Part shown: piece after piece, positions 26,171-35,018 of the stretch
Layout: every line of letters begins with the position of its first letter
How positions within the stretch are numbered: the stretch's first letter is position 1
NCBI RefSeq assembly: GCF_001571245.1
Contig: NZ_BCTK01000006.1
Coordinates: 682,001-746,000 of the forward strand
Direction of reading: 5' to 3'
DNA from: Achromobacter piechaudii NBRC 102461
GTDB taxonomy: Bacteria; Pseudomonadota; Gammaproteobacteria; Burkholderiales; Burkholderiaceae_B
DNA: 64,000 nucleotides
Notes under the pieces: generated by a model
Told to the model about the DNA's origin: nothing
Database searches by the model: none
The model's input: the letters and a program-made list of their open reading frames with translations, nothing else
Position numbers and translations under genes: made by a program

Positions 26171-27256
26171 TTACAGGCCCAGGCCAAGCAGCATCAGGAA
26201 CGCGCCGAACAGCACGAAGTGCGTCATGCCTTCAATGGCGTTGGTCTGGCCATCGTTCAGGTTGATGGCCGCCACCAACAGCGTCACCAGCATCATCAGG
26301 GTCTGTAGCGGCGTCATCGCCATGTCGATGCGCTGGCCCGAGATCAGCGCCATTACTTCCATGGCGGGCACGGTCAGGATCACCGTGGACAAGGACGCGC
26401 CCAATGCGATGTTGACCACCGATTGCATGCGGTTGGCCAGCGCCGCGCGCAGCGCCGTCAGCATTTCTGGCGCAGCGGAAATGCCCGCGACGATCAGCGC
26501 CACCAGGCCGATCGGCACGTCGACGCCGTCCAGGCTGCGCTCCAGCGAATGCGACATCAGCTCGGCCAGGGCCCCCACGGCGACGATGCCGGCCGCCATG
26601 ATCGCCGCCGCCGGGCGCCAGGGCGCAGGGCCATCGGCGGGCGGGTTGCGGCGCGATTTCTTTTCCGGATAGCTGTAGCTGAAAAAGTAGCTGTGCGGGC
26701 CGGTCTGCATGCGCAGGAAGACGCCGTACAGCAACAGCATCGCCACGATGGTGAAGGCGCTGTAGGCGCGCCAACTGGGCAGCGGCACGAATTCGGGGAT
26801 GATCATGGACACTGTCACGGCCGTCAGGATCATGACGCTGTAGGTGCGCGCGGAGTCGTCGTTGTAGGACTGCTCGCCGTGCTTGAACCCGCCGATCAGC
26901 GCGGCCACGCCCAGGATGCCGTTGATGTCCAGCATGACCGCCGAATAGATGCTGTCGCGCACCAGCGTGGGCGAGCCGCCCTTGGACGACACGATGGCCA
27001 GCACGATGACTTCGACCAGCACGGCCGACAACGTCAGGATCATGCTGCCGTAGGGATCGCCCAGCCTTTGCGCGATGCGCTCGGCATGGCGCGCGACGCT
27101 CAATGATGCGAAAAGAATGGCCGTGATCAGCACGGCGGTTTCCGTCACGCTGGCCAGCCGCGACGCCCCATTGAGCTGATTGTCGAGGGCGTATCCGGCA
27201 ACGGCGACAGCGCACGCCAAGAGTAGAAATTTCTCTGACTGGAGAAAGGATTTCAT
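26171..27256 (-). CDS. chaA: Calcium/cation:proton antiporter, ChaA/CaCA family
   Basis: 361-residue inner-membrane antiporter with about 11 helices in two inverted repeats. The acidic alpha repeats are seen in GDPYGSMILTLSAVLVEVIV (about 67-86) and AGISAAPEMLTALRAALANR (about 265-285), as in E. coli ChaA (366 residues) and YfkE. It exchanges Ca2+ or Na+/K+ for protons at alkaline pH. The ATG at 27256 gives the family-length protein; upstream codons in the longer ORF are not conserved-looking. No partner genes. Confidence 0.85.
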   Translation of the reverse strand: MKSFLQSEKFLLLACAVAVAGYALDNQLNGASRLASVTETAVLITAILFASLSVARHAERIAQRLGDPYGSMILTLSAVLVEVIVLAIVSSKGGSPTLVRDSIYSAVMLDINGILGVAALIGGFKHGEQSYNDDSARTYSVMILTAVTVSMIIPEFVPLPSWRAYSAFTIVAMLLLYGVFLRMQTGPHSYFFSYSYPEKKSRRNPPADGPAPWRPAAAIMAAGIVAVGALAELMSHSLERSLDGVDVPIGLVALIVAGISAAPEMLTALRAALANRMQSVVNIALGASLSTVILTVPAMEVMALISGQRIDMAMTPLQTLMMLVTLLVAAINLNDGQTNAIEGMTHFVLFGAFLMLLGLGL

Positions 27257-27473
27257 CTGTGGAAGGACGGGCGAAAGATAGAGCGAGCCTAGCACGCAAG
27301 CCGCCCGTCGTCCCGTCGGATGGCCGGGCATGCGCTTTGCTCACCCGTGCCTGCCTAGCCGATAGCCAGCCTCTTCGCCATACCCCATCTTGGGTATTCC
27401 AGGCGGGGACCGGCGTGTCGCGGGAGGGCTACATTGCAAGGAACAGGGTTCTTAACCGCATGTGGAGTTTTTC

Positions 27474-27920
27474 ATGAAAAAGTCCAACATTGCCTGCGCT
27501 GCCTTGCTGCTATCGACGGTTTGCCTGGGCGCCGCCGCCCAGACCGTCACGCCCATGAAAGGGCAGACCCCGGAAATCACCCAACAGGACATCGCCGCCT
27601 GCCAGGCCCAGGCCGGCACGGGCACAACCAGCAGCGCGCCATCGGGCGGGCGCGCCAAGGGCGCGGCGACGGGCGCGGTCGCTGGCGCGGCGGTGGCCGG
27701 CGCGCGTGGCCGTCAGCACGAAGAGGCCTATGACCGCGTGGACGATGACGTCAAGCAGGAGTACCGACAAAACCAGGCGAAGGACGCGGCGGTAGCCGGC
27801 ATGGTTGTCGGCGGATCGCGCCAGCGGCAGGACCGCCGCGAGCAGGCGAAGGACAGCAACGCGGCCTCGTCCGCCTATGCCAGCTGCATGCAGCAGCGCG
27901 GCTATCAGGTCACGCCCTGA
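27474..27920 (+). CDS. Exported glycine-zipper family protein
   Basis: 148-residue periplasmic or outer-membrane protein. A signal peptide (KKSNIACAALLLSTVCLG) ends at AAAQ, and a glycine-zipper stretch, GRAKGAATGAVAGAAVAGARG (about 62-82), is followed by a second GMVVGG. Two cysteines, in the ACQAQ and SCMQQRGY segments, bracket the domain as in related exported proteins. Start taken at ATG 27474 with GGAG at suitable distance; a GTG four codons upstream is possible. Its stop lies 16 bp inside the 3' end of the convergent phosphatase gene. Confidence 0.8.
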   Translation: MKKSNIACAALLLSTVCLGAAAQTVTPMKGQTPEITQQDIAACQAQAGTGTTSSAPSGGRAKGAATGAVAGAAVAGARGRQHEEAYDRVDDDVKQEYRQNQAKDAAVAGMVVGGSRQRQDRREQAKDSNAASSAYASCMQQRGYQVTP

Positions 27921-28615
27921 CTAGGCGCGCCTGCCAGCAGGTGCGCGCAGGCGCGGGGCAGTTCATCGAAATGGTGCAGCAACACGTCGGGCGACAGCTG
28001 GGCGGCCGGGGTCTCGGTGTAGCCGAAGTCCACCAATATCAATCGCGTCCCCGCCGCGCGCGCCGCGCCGGCGTCGGTGTCGGCGTCGCCCACCATGATT
28101 GTTCTTCCCAGGTTGCCGTCCACCGCTTGCACCGCTTCGATCAGGTGCGCGGGATCCGGCTTGGCCGCCGTCACGGCATCGATGCCGACGACGCCATGAA
28201 ACAGGCCCGCCATGTCCAGCTTGGCCAGCAGGTCGCGCGATAGCCCGGTGGGCTTGTTGGTGCAGACCACCAGCGTCGCGCCTGCGCTTCTCAACGTGGT
28301 CAGCGCGGCGATCGCGCCGGGAAAGGGCTGGCTCTCATCGGCGATGTGATCGCGGTAGTGCGTGATGAAGCGCCCAAACAGCGCGGCGGTGCGCGCTTCG
28401 GGATCGGTCGCGCCGGCGGCTTCAAGCCCGCGCTGCAACAGCCAGCGCGCGCCGCGGCTGATGTAGGGACGGCCTGCTTCGTAAACCAGCGGCCGGTAGC
28501 CCTCGCCCCGCAGGACCGCGTTGACCGCGCCCATCAGATCGGGCGCGGAATCGACCAGGGTGCCATCCAGATCGAAGGCAATGGTGGCTCCGTTCAGCAC
28601 ATCGAGATCGGCCAT
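27905..28615 (-). CDS. gph: Phosphoglycolate phosphatase (HAD family)
   Basis: 236-residue HAD hydrolase. Motif I is DLDGTLVDS (about 15-23), motif II VVCTNKP with the T/S at the end of a strand, motif III K in AAKPDP, and motif IV GDADTDAGAARAAG. An alpha-helical cap lies between motifs I and II, as in Gph. It dephosphorylates 2-phosphoglycolate arising from DNA repair or oxygenase reactions; other sugar-phosphate substrates are possible. Overlaps the 3' end of the convergent glycine-zipper gene. Confidence 0.85.
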   Translation of the reverse strand: MADLDVLNGATIAFDLDGTLVDSAPDLMGAVNAVLRGEGYRPLVYEAGRPYISRGARWLLQRGLEAAGATDPEARTAALFGRFITHYRDHIADESQPFPGAIAALTTLRSAGATLVVCTNKPTGLSRDLLAKLDMAGLFHGVVGIDAVTAAKPDPAHLIEAVQAVDGNLGRTIMVGDADTDAGAARAAGTRLILVDFGYTETPAAQLSPDVLLHHFDELPRACAHLLAGAPSQGVT

Positions 28616-28787
28616 GGGGTGGGGGTCCTTTCAAGGCAGGGAGGGCGGCCGAAGCACTATACACATCGCGCTCATCTGTCTGCGCCAGAAACGGGGACGC
28701 TATCTGGGCTTTATCATTTGCCTCTGGCGGCGTGGCCTTGGCCATCGCGCGCCGCGTTATCGCCTGCTACGTAGAGGAGTTTTATTA

Positions 28788-31358
28788 GTGGTTAGATTCG
28801 CAACGACAGCATCCCAATCCTATCCGCCCCGCATGGATCCTGCCCGTCTTTGGCGGCACAGGCGCGCGAGGCCCTGGCTGGCGGTAGTGCTGCTGGCGGT
28901 GATGCTCAGTTGCGTGTTGTTCGCCTGGCCCGGCCAGGCGCGCGCCGCGAACCCTCTGCAACCGCAAGCGCAGCCGGCCGCAAGCTCGGCATCGGCATTG
29001 ACTCCGGCCGCCTTGGCGGATCTGTTGGAAAATCCCGAGGCGCGCAAGGCGCTGGTGGATGAATTGCGGGCGCAGGCAGGCGGCAACAAGGCCGCCGCCA
29101 CTCCGGCCCCCGCCACGGCGGCGGCCAAGACGCCGTCGGAGCCCGGCTTGCAGGAACGCATGGCCGATGGCGTGCAGCGCTTTCTGACCGGCGTGGCCGC
29201 CGACATGGGGCAGGGCGTGGACGACATGCGCGCGCTGGCCTCGGGACATAGCTTGCGCATGGACACCGCGACGGCAGGCAACGCCTTGCTGCCCCTGCTG
29301 CTGGCCGCCGTCACGACCATCATTGCCTTCGTCGTGCTGCGCATGCTTGCCATGCTCATCTACACGCGCATCGACCGTTGGGTGGCCGAGCATGCTAGCG
29401 AGCCGGCGATCCTCGATCCACACGTCCGCCCGGCGCAGGCCGATGCGCCGGATGGCGTGATGCCGGCTCCGCCCGCATCCGCCGCCGCCACGCCCACGCG
29501 GCGCGCCGCCGTTTCCATGCGCGTGCTGTCGCGTCGCTTGGGGGCCATCGTGGGCGCCGTCGCCATCGACGCCGCCGTCGTGCTGCTGGCTGCCATGGCG
29601 GGCGCGGCCGTAGCCTTGTGGGGCACCCCGGGGCGCGGCGAGCTGGACACCTTGGCCGCCGTTTTCCTGCGCGCCTTCGTCGCCGTTGAAATCGTTAAAG
29701 TGCTGATCCGCACGGTGTTCGCGGTGCGGCACCCGCACCTGCGCCTCGTGCCCATGTCCGACGAACTGGCCAGGTACTGGAATGCCTGGCTGGTGCGCGT
29801 GGTGGGGGCGGCCGGTTACGGCACGCTGCTGATCGACCCCGTGATCTCCGCCGCGCTGTCGCCCGCGCTGGGCCGGCTGGCCAGCATGGTCATCATGCTG
29901 GCGGTGTATGTGTACGCGGTGCGCGTCATCTGGCAGAACCGCCATTCGGTGCGCGACCGCCTCAACCGCCATGCCGCCAACGCCGCGACCTTCATGGGTT
30001 CGCGGCTGCACTTCCTGTCGCGCATCTGGCACGTGCTGGGCATCGCTTACTTCACGGTGCTGCTGATCGTCAGCCAGATCGATCCGACCAATGCGCTGCC
30101 CTTCATGGCGCGCGCCACCGCGCAAACCTTGCTGGTCATCGGCGTGGGCAGCCTGCTCATCCTGCTGCTGAACACGGTGCTGGCCAAGCCCATCCGGCTC
30201 TCGGATGACCTGCGGCGGCGTCTGCCCATGCTGGAGGCACGCGTGAACGCCTATGTGCCGGCGATGTTGAAGGGGGTGGGGTGGATCATCCGCATCGTCA
30301 TCGTGCTGCTGGTGCTGGACGCCTGGCACGCCTTCGACCTGTCCCGCTGGCTGGCCTCGGACGCGGGCGGCGCGGCCATCAAGTTGGTGGTGAACGTGGT
30401 CATCGTGCTGCTGATCGCGGCGTTGGCCTGGACCGTGATCGCCAGCATCATCGAACACCGCCTGAGCCAGAGCGAGGGGCGCGGCATGCCCAGCGCGCGT
30501 GAACGCACGCTGCTGTCGCTGTTCCGTAATGCCGCGCTGATCGTCATCGTGACCATGACCTTGATGGTGCTGCTGTCGCAGATCGGCATCGACGTCGGCC
30601 CGCTGATCGCCGGCGCTGGCGTGGTCGGCCTGGCCATCGGCTTTGGCGCGCAAAAGCTGGTGCAGGACATCATCACGGGCGTTTTCATCCAGCTGGAAAA
30701 CGGCATGAACGAGAACGACGTCGTGCAAGTGGCCGGCGTGTTCGGCACCGTGGAAAAGATGACGATCCGTTCGGTGGGCATCCGCACGCTGGATGGCGGT
30801 TATCACCTGGTCCCGTTCTCGTCGGTGGATGTGGTCGCCAATCACATGCGTGACTTCTCTTATCACTTAGGTGAATACACGATTGCGCACCGTGAAAGCG
30901 TGGACGACGCCATCGAGCATCTGCGCGCGGCCTTCGCCGAGCTGATGACCGATTCGGTGCTCGGACCCGAGATCCTGGAAGAGATGACGGTCGCCGGCGT
31001 TACCGCCGTCAACGACAAGGGCGTGACCATCCGCATCCTGATCAAGACGACGCCGGGCATGCAATGGGCCGTGCAGCGCGGCTACAACCGCTTGTTGAAG
31101 AAGCACTTCGACGCCGCGGGCATCGAGCTGCCGTACCCGCACACCGTGGTGTATTTCGGTCAGGACAAGCGCGGCTACGCGCCTGCCGCCAATGTGACGC
31201 TGCAAGCCGAGCGCGCCGACGAAGGCGAAGACGCGCGCGCGGCTGGACACACGCGTCGCCGGTTCAAGCCGGAAACGCCCAGCAACGATTCCGCCGAGGT
31301 GCTGGGCAACGAGCTTGAAGCCCGCGAGGAAGCGGAACCGGGATCGCCGCGCGTGTAG
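28788..31358 (+). CDS. Large MscS-family mechanosensitive channel (YbiO/MscM-like)
   Basis: 856-residue inner-membrane channel. A signal sequence (VVLLAVMLSCVLFAWPGQARA) leads a periplasmic linker with an Ala/Pro-rich stretch, then about ten further helices, and the MscS core at about 600-780: GVVGLAIGFGAQKLVQD is the pore helix TM3 and its extension, followed by the cytoplasmic beta domain with VAGVFGTVEKMTIRS and the alpha/beta C-terminal domain. The start is GTG at 28788, chosen because GTAGAGGAG lies 8 bp upstream. It opens on membrane tension to release solutes. The tail after residue 800 is charged and unconserved-looking. Confidence 0.88.
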   Translation: MVRFATTASQSYPPRMDPARLWRHRRARPWLAVVLLAVMLSCVLFAWPGQARAANPLQPQAQPAASSASALTPAALADLLENPEARKALVDELRAQAGGNKAAATPAPATAAAKTPSEPGLQERMADGVQRFLTGVAADMGQGVDDMRALASGHSLRMDTATAGNALLPLLLAAVTTIIAFVVLRMLAMLIYTRIDRWVAEHASEPAILDPHVRPAQADAPDGVMPAPPASAAATPTRRAAVSMRVLSRRLGAIVGAVAIDAAVVLLAAMAGAAVALWGTPGRGELDTLAAVFLRAFVAVEIVKVLIRTVFAVRHPHLRLVPMSDELARYWNAWLVRVVGAAGYGTLLIDPVISAALSPALGRLASMVIMLAVYVYAVRVIWQNRHSVRDRLNRHAANAATFMGSRLHFLSRIWHVLGIAYFTVLLIVSQIDPTNALPFMARATAQTLLVIGVGSLLILLLNTVLAKPIRLSDDLRRRLPMLEARVNAYVPAMLKGVGWIIRIVIVLLVLDAWHAFDLSRWLASDAGGAAIKLVVNVVIVLLIAALAWTVIASIIEHRLSQSEGRGMPSARERTLLSLFRNAALIVIVTMTLMVLLSQIGIDVGPLIAGAGVVGLAIGFGAQKLVQDIITGVFIQLENGMNENDVVQVAGVFGTVEKMTIRSVGIRTLDGGYHLVPFSSVDVVANHMRDFSYHLGEYTIAHRESVDDAIEHLRAAFAELMTDSVLGPEILEEMTVAGVTAVNDKGVTIRILIKTTPGMQWAVQRGYNRLLKKHFDAAGIELPYPHTVVYFGQDKRGYAPAANVTLQAERADEGEDARAAGHTRRRFKPETPSNDSAEVLGNELEAREEAEPGSPRV

Positions 31359-31370
31359 CAGACGCTGCAC

Positions 31371-31409
31371 GCCGGGCGAGTGACGGGGAACTCCCGTCGC
31401 CCGCCCGGC
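31371..31409. terminator. Long hairpin between convergent MscS and response-regulator genes
   Basis: A 17-bp stem with one mismatch and a GAACT loop: GCCGGGCG (31371-31378) pairs with CGCCCGGC (31402-31409), inner GACGGG with CCCGTC. No T-run on either side, so it may act as a bidirectional or factor-assisted terminator. Confidence 0.6.
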
Positions 31410-31473
31410 CGTGTCGCGCAATGGCGGACACGCCGGATCAAGCGCCTTTCACACGCACGATCCGCGCGCTGCG

Positions 31474-32805
31474 CTAACCGGGCTGATCCGAAAACCTGGC
31501 CTCATCGTCACTGTCGCGCGCCGCGCGCAGTTTTTTCCAAAGCGTGGTGCGCGAAATTCCCAGCCGCTTGGCGGCCAGTCCCATGTGGCCGCCGCACTCG
31601 GCAATGGCTTGCTGGATGGCGCGCTGTTCGGCGTCCAGCCGCGTGGCCGCCAGGTCGGGCTTGTCGGCAAGCTTGCTTTCGGGAAAGAGATCGGCGGCAT
31701 GAATCTGCGCGCCGTCCGACATTACCAGCGCGCGCGCGATCCGGTTGCGCAGTTCCCGCACGTTGCCCGGCCACGCATGTTCGTGCATGGCCCGCACCGC
31801 GTCGGGCGACAGCGTCGCGCCCGTGGCGGACTGCGCGGCAAGCAGGGCGCGCGCCAGTTCCGGCAAGGCGCCAGGGCGTAACCGCAGGGGCGGCGCGGAG
31901 ATCTTCGCAACCGCCAGCCGATAGAAAAGATCCGCGCGAAACGTGCCCTCTGCCATCGCCGCTTGCAGGTCGCTGCTGGTGCTGGCCAGGATCCGGCAAT
32001 GCGTCTGGTGAGCGGCGCTGTCGCCCAGCGGACGATACTGGCCATCTTCAAGCACGCCCAACAGCGCGGCCTGCGCGCGTGGACTCAGCTCGCTGACTTC
32101 ATCCAGATAAAGGGTGCCGCCTTCTGCTTGCGCAAACAGCCCCGTGCGCGCCGTGCTGGCGCCGCTGAACGCGCCTTTCACGTGGCCGAACAGCAGGCTC
32201 TCGACCAACTCCGTGGCCAGCGTCGCGCAATTGACGGCTACGAAGGGGCCGGCCGAGTAGGACGAGCGCGCGTGCATATAGCGCGCCGCGCGGTCCTTGC
32301 CCGATCCCGTTTCGCCTTCAAGCAGCACCGGCAAGGCGCTGGCGGCCAGGCGTTCAAGCTCCTGCGCCAAGGGATAGGTTTCCTCGTGCAGCGCGTATGG
32401 ATTTTCCTGCACCTCGTCCAGGTGGCTGGCGGGCTGCGCCGCGATGACCGCGCGGATGCGCGCGACCAATGCGTCGGTGTCGTAAGGCTTGGTCAGGTAG
32501 TCGTTGGCGCCCGCCGACACCAGACGCACCGCCTGGGCGATATCGCCATAGGCCGTGGCAAACACCACGTTGGTGCTGGCCAGATGCGGAATCAGGCGGC
32601 GGTATAGGTCCTCGCCCGAGCCGTCCGGAAGACGGATATCGGCCAGCAGGAAAGCCGGCCGCATGCGCGTCCTGCGAAACAGCTCGACCGCCTGCGCGCA
32701 GCTTTGCACCCATTGGGCGGAGATGCCTTCCAGCCGTAGACGCTGCAACAGCGCGCCGCCCAGCAGCGCGTCGTCTTCGATCAGTAATACCTGTATGTCG
32801 TTCAA
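31474..32805 (-). CDS. Sigma-54-dependent NtrC-family response regulator
   Basis: 443-residue activator. The receiver domain (1-118) has phosphoacceptor D56 (LLADIRLPDG) and the lysine in LTKPY. The AAA+ domain (about 135-350) shows Walker A GETGSGKD, Walker B GTLYLDEV and the sigma-54 contact loop GAFSGA, a Thr-to-Ser variant of GAFTGA. A Fis-type HTH (HMGLAAKRLGISRTTLWKKL, about 410-429) closes the protein. Its start overlaps the histidine kinase stop by 4 bp. Probably controls the divergent tctBA permease genes through the inverted repeats at 34.3 kb. Confidence 0.92.
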   Translation of the reverse strand: MNDIQVLLIEDDALLGGALLQRLRLEGISAQWVQSCAQAVELFRRTRMRPAFLLADIRLPDGSGEDLYRRLIPHLASTNVVFATAYGDIAQAVRLVSAGANDYLTKPYDTDALVARIRAVIAAQPASHLDEVQENPYALHEETYPLAQELERLAASALPVLLEGETGSGKDRAARYMHARSSYSAGPFVAVNCATLATELVESLLFGHVKGAFSGASTARTGLFAQAEGGTLYLDEVSELSPRAQAALLGVLEDGQYRPLGDSAAHQTHCRILASTSSDLQAAMAEGTFRADLFYRLAVAKISAPPLRLRPGALPELARALLAAQSATGATLSPDAVRAMHEHAWPGNVRELRNRIARALVMSDGAQIHAADLFPESKLADKPDLAATRLDAEQRAIQQAIAECGGHMGLAAKRLGISRTTLWKKLRAARDSDDEARFSDQPG

Positions 32806-34187
32806 GACGCTTCTTCCCGTGGACCGCCGGGCAGACGCACGGAGATGCGCGTGCCCTTTGCCGTGCGCGTCACGCGCAGGCGGCCCTGCATGGTTTTTAT
32901 CAGATCCGCCACGATGCCCAGGCCCATGCCGTCACCGTCGGTGGGGCCGCCCGTCAGCGCGCGCCGGGCGGCAGGGGGCAGGCCGGTGCCGCTGTCGGCC
33001 ACATGCAGCGTCAACGCGTCGTGGCGCGCGCGGGCGAACACCAGCACCAGTTCGCCGGGGGCAGACGCCTGGATCGCATTGAGCACCAGGTTCAGCAGCA
33101 CCTGGCGCACCGCGCCGGCCGGCAGCGCCAGGCGCTGTTCGTGCATGCCTTCGCAATGCAGCTCCACGCGCACGCCGCCGCGGCTGGCCTGGGCCCCGAC
33201 CATCAGGCGGATGTCGGCGATATCGGCCTCGTGCAGTTGCGCGATGCCCGGGCGGAACGTGCGCAGGCTGGCGTCCACCACGGCTTGCAGCGCCTCGACA
33301 CCGCGTTCGATGAAGCCCAGCGACTCGGCGCGCACATCGGCGCGCTCGCCGAATTGGCGCAGCGTTTGTACGGCGGTGCGCAGGCCGCCCAGCGGATTGC
33401 GCACCTCGTGCGCCAGCGCTGCCGACATGCGGCCCAGCACCGCTTCGCGTTCGATGCGGGCATTGCGTTCGGTCAGCGCTTCGCGCTGCACGACGCTTTC
33501 CGCCATCCAGTTATACGCGGACAGTAATTCCCGAAGCTCGGGGTCGGTCGTGTCCACCCGCATCGTGCGCAAGCGATCTTCCGGGCCGGCGCGCAGCGCT
33601 TCGGTGAGCGAAATGATCGGCCGTTGCAGGCGTCGCGCCATGCCATAGCAGAGCACAGCGCCGATCAGGCTGATCGCCAGGCCGACCAGCCCCAGCTCCA
33701 GCGCCAGCTCTTCGCGTTGCCGTAGAAAATCACTGACGTCCAGGTTGGCGACCAAGGTGCCCAGCGCCGGTCGCTGATCGTCCAGCAGGCGCCACGTCCA
33801 TACCCCTTCCGAACGCGGGCTGACGAGCGTGCCAGACGCCTCTGCGAACGAGGCCAGCGGTACGGGCTCCACTTCGGGGTATCGCGCAACGTGCGCCAGC
33901 AGGCGATGGTCTTCGGTGACCACGGCAAGGGTTCGATCGACCACGCCCAGATGCGTGTCCAGCGCTCGGTTCAATACCTCTACCATCTGCTCGCTGTCGC
34001 CGGCCCGCACCGATGGCAGGATCGCGGCCGACAGGCCATCCAGGTACACCTGCCCCAGATTGGCGACCTGCCTGTCGAACTGCCGCGACACGCCGTGCAG
34101 CGCCAGCGAAATCAGCGCGGCGGAAATCACCAGGAACAGCAGCGAGACCGCAAGCGGAATTCGCGCGGTGAGGGGCAGGCGGGGCAT
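32802..34187 (-). CDS. Sensor histidine kinase, NtrB/DctB-like partner of the sigma-54 regulator
   Basis: 461-residue membrane kinase. One N-terminal helix (SLLFLVISAALISLALHGV), a periplasmic sensor of about 140 residues, a second helix near 172-190, HAMP-like linker, the H box ALAHEVRNPLGG (phosphoacceptor His near 275), and the ATPase domain with N box LNLVLNAIQAS, G1 DSGTGLP and G2 GMGLGIV. Stop codon overlaps the regulator start by 4 bp. The periplasmic domain probably senses a carboxylate taken up by TctBA; the ligand is unknown. Confidence 0.9.
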   Translation of the reverse strand: MPRLPLTARIPLAVSLLFLVISAALISLALHGVSRQFDRQVANLGQVYLDGLSAAILPSVRAGDSEQMVEVLNRALDTHLGVVDRTLAVVTEDHRLLAHVARYPEVEPVPLASFAEASGTLVSPRSEGVWTWRLLDDQRPALGTLVANLDVSDFLRQREELALELGLVGLAISLIGAVLCYGMARRLQRPIISLTEALRAGPEDRLRTMRVDTTDPELRELLSAYNWMAESVVQREALTERNARIEREAVLGRMSAALAHEVRNPLGGLRTAVQTLRQFGERADVRAESLGFIERGVEALQAVVDASLRTFRPGIAQLHEADIADIRLMVGAQASRGGVRVELHCEGMHEQRLALPAGAVRQVLLNLVLNAIQASAPGELVLVFARARHDALTLHVADSGTGLPPAARRALTGGPTDGDGMGLGIVADLIKTMQGRLRVTRTAKGTRISVRLPGGPREEAS

Positions 34188-34529
34188 GGCGGGGCTTTCG
34201 GAACCACAAAAACGCGATTATGCCTTGGACGAATGCCGCGCCGGATTTGCAAGCGTTGGAAAGCGCGCGCTGTTCAGGAAAAATGCGTGCCAGCCCTTGC
34301 TGAGGCGCGTTATCGCGCCGCGTTGTTCACTTTTGTGAACATCGGATGTGAACGCTTGTTCATCCCTGTTCAGCGTGGCGAACAAGCCTGTTTCGGGCTG
34401 CTGGTTTTCCCGCATGAATCCACATTGAGCGTGAAAGCGGATTGGAAGGCGTCGTCCTTAAAGTGCCCCTCCTTCGGCTCGCGACACGAGCGCGCCGGAG
34501 CATGTCGACAACAAACAGGGGAGCAAGCC
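34188..34529. other. 342-bp divergent promoter region between kinase and tctB
   Basis: No ORF with coding character. It holds the three inverted repeats listed separately and an isolated TGTTCAGG half-site near 34271. I searched both strands by eye for a -24/-12 GG-N10-GC sigma-54 promoter and found none convincing. Confidence 0.6.
34324..34384. promoter_or_regulatory. Three tandem inverted repeats, likely activator sites for tctBA
   Basis: Site 1: TGTTC-N8-GAACA at 34324-34341 (extended arms TGTTCAC/GTGAACA). Site 2: TGAAC-GCTT-GTTCA at 34349-34362. Site 3: TGTTC-N8-GAACA at 34367-34384. Centres are about 23 and 20 bp apart, near two helical turns each, so proteins would bind on one face. 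Position 150-200 bp before tctB suits enhancer sites of an NtrC-type activator. Confidence 0.65.
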
Positions 34530-35015
34530 GTGGGCAGCACCATATTTTCCAGAAAGCGCGATCTGTGGGGCGGTGCGTTCATCGCCCTATGCGGCGCGCT
34601 GACCTTATTTGAAGCATCGTCCTACAACATCGGAGAGCTGGCGCGGATGGGTCCGGGCTATTTCCCGATGATGATCGGCTGCTTCCTGATTGCCTTGGGC
34701 ATCCTGGTTCCACTCAGCCCGGACCCTGACGAAGTGCAGGAAGAAATGCTTGAAGAGCAACTGCCCCAGCCCACCCGCCGCGAGCGCGTGCGTGGCATGG
34801 CGTGCATCGCCGCGGGCATCGCGCTGTTCATCATTCTGGGCAGCTACGTCGGTTTCTTGCCCGCCACGTTCGCACTGGTGTTCGTCTCGGCGCTGGGCGA
34901 CACGTCCAACTCCGTCAAGTCCGCCGCCATCCTCGCGCTGGCGATGACCGTGTTCGGCGCGGTGGTGTTCTCGTGGGCGCTGCAATTGCAGTTCCCGATG
35001 CTGCGCTGGGGGTAA
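34530..35015 (+). CDS. tctB: Tripartite tricarboxylate transporter small membrane subunit TctB
   Basis: 161-residue TctB-family protein with four helices. FIALCGALTLFEA is helix 1, the conserved MGPGYFPMMIGCFLIALGI lies near 41-59, and two further helices follow residue 90. The start is GTG at 34530, preceded by CAGGGGAG; a longer open frame upstream crosses the regulatory repeats and is not credible. It pairs with TctA (3 bp downstream) to form the membrane part of a carboxylate importer. No binding-protein gene is in this operon. Confidence 0.9.
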   Translation: MGSTIFSRKRDLWGGAFIALCGALTLFEASSYNIGELARMGPGYFPMMIGCFLIALGILVPLSPDPDEVQEEMLEEQLPQPTRRERVRGMACIAAGIALFIILGSYVGFLPATFALVFVSALGDTSNSVKSAAILALAMTVFGAVVFSWALQLQFPMLRWG

Positions 35016-35018
35016 GAA

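Noticed and set aside
28785..30866. 693-codon minus-strand frame across the MscS gene
   Set aside because: Antisense to a well-defined channel protein, Asp/His/Gln-rich, no ribosome site.
34188..34529. Sigma-54 -24/-12 promoter for tctBA
   Set aside because: TGCGTGCCAGCCCTTGCT near 34285 looked promising but lacks the GG dinucleotide at the right distance from GC. Other GG/GC pairs have wrong spacing.
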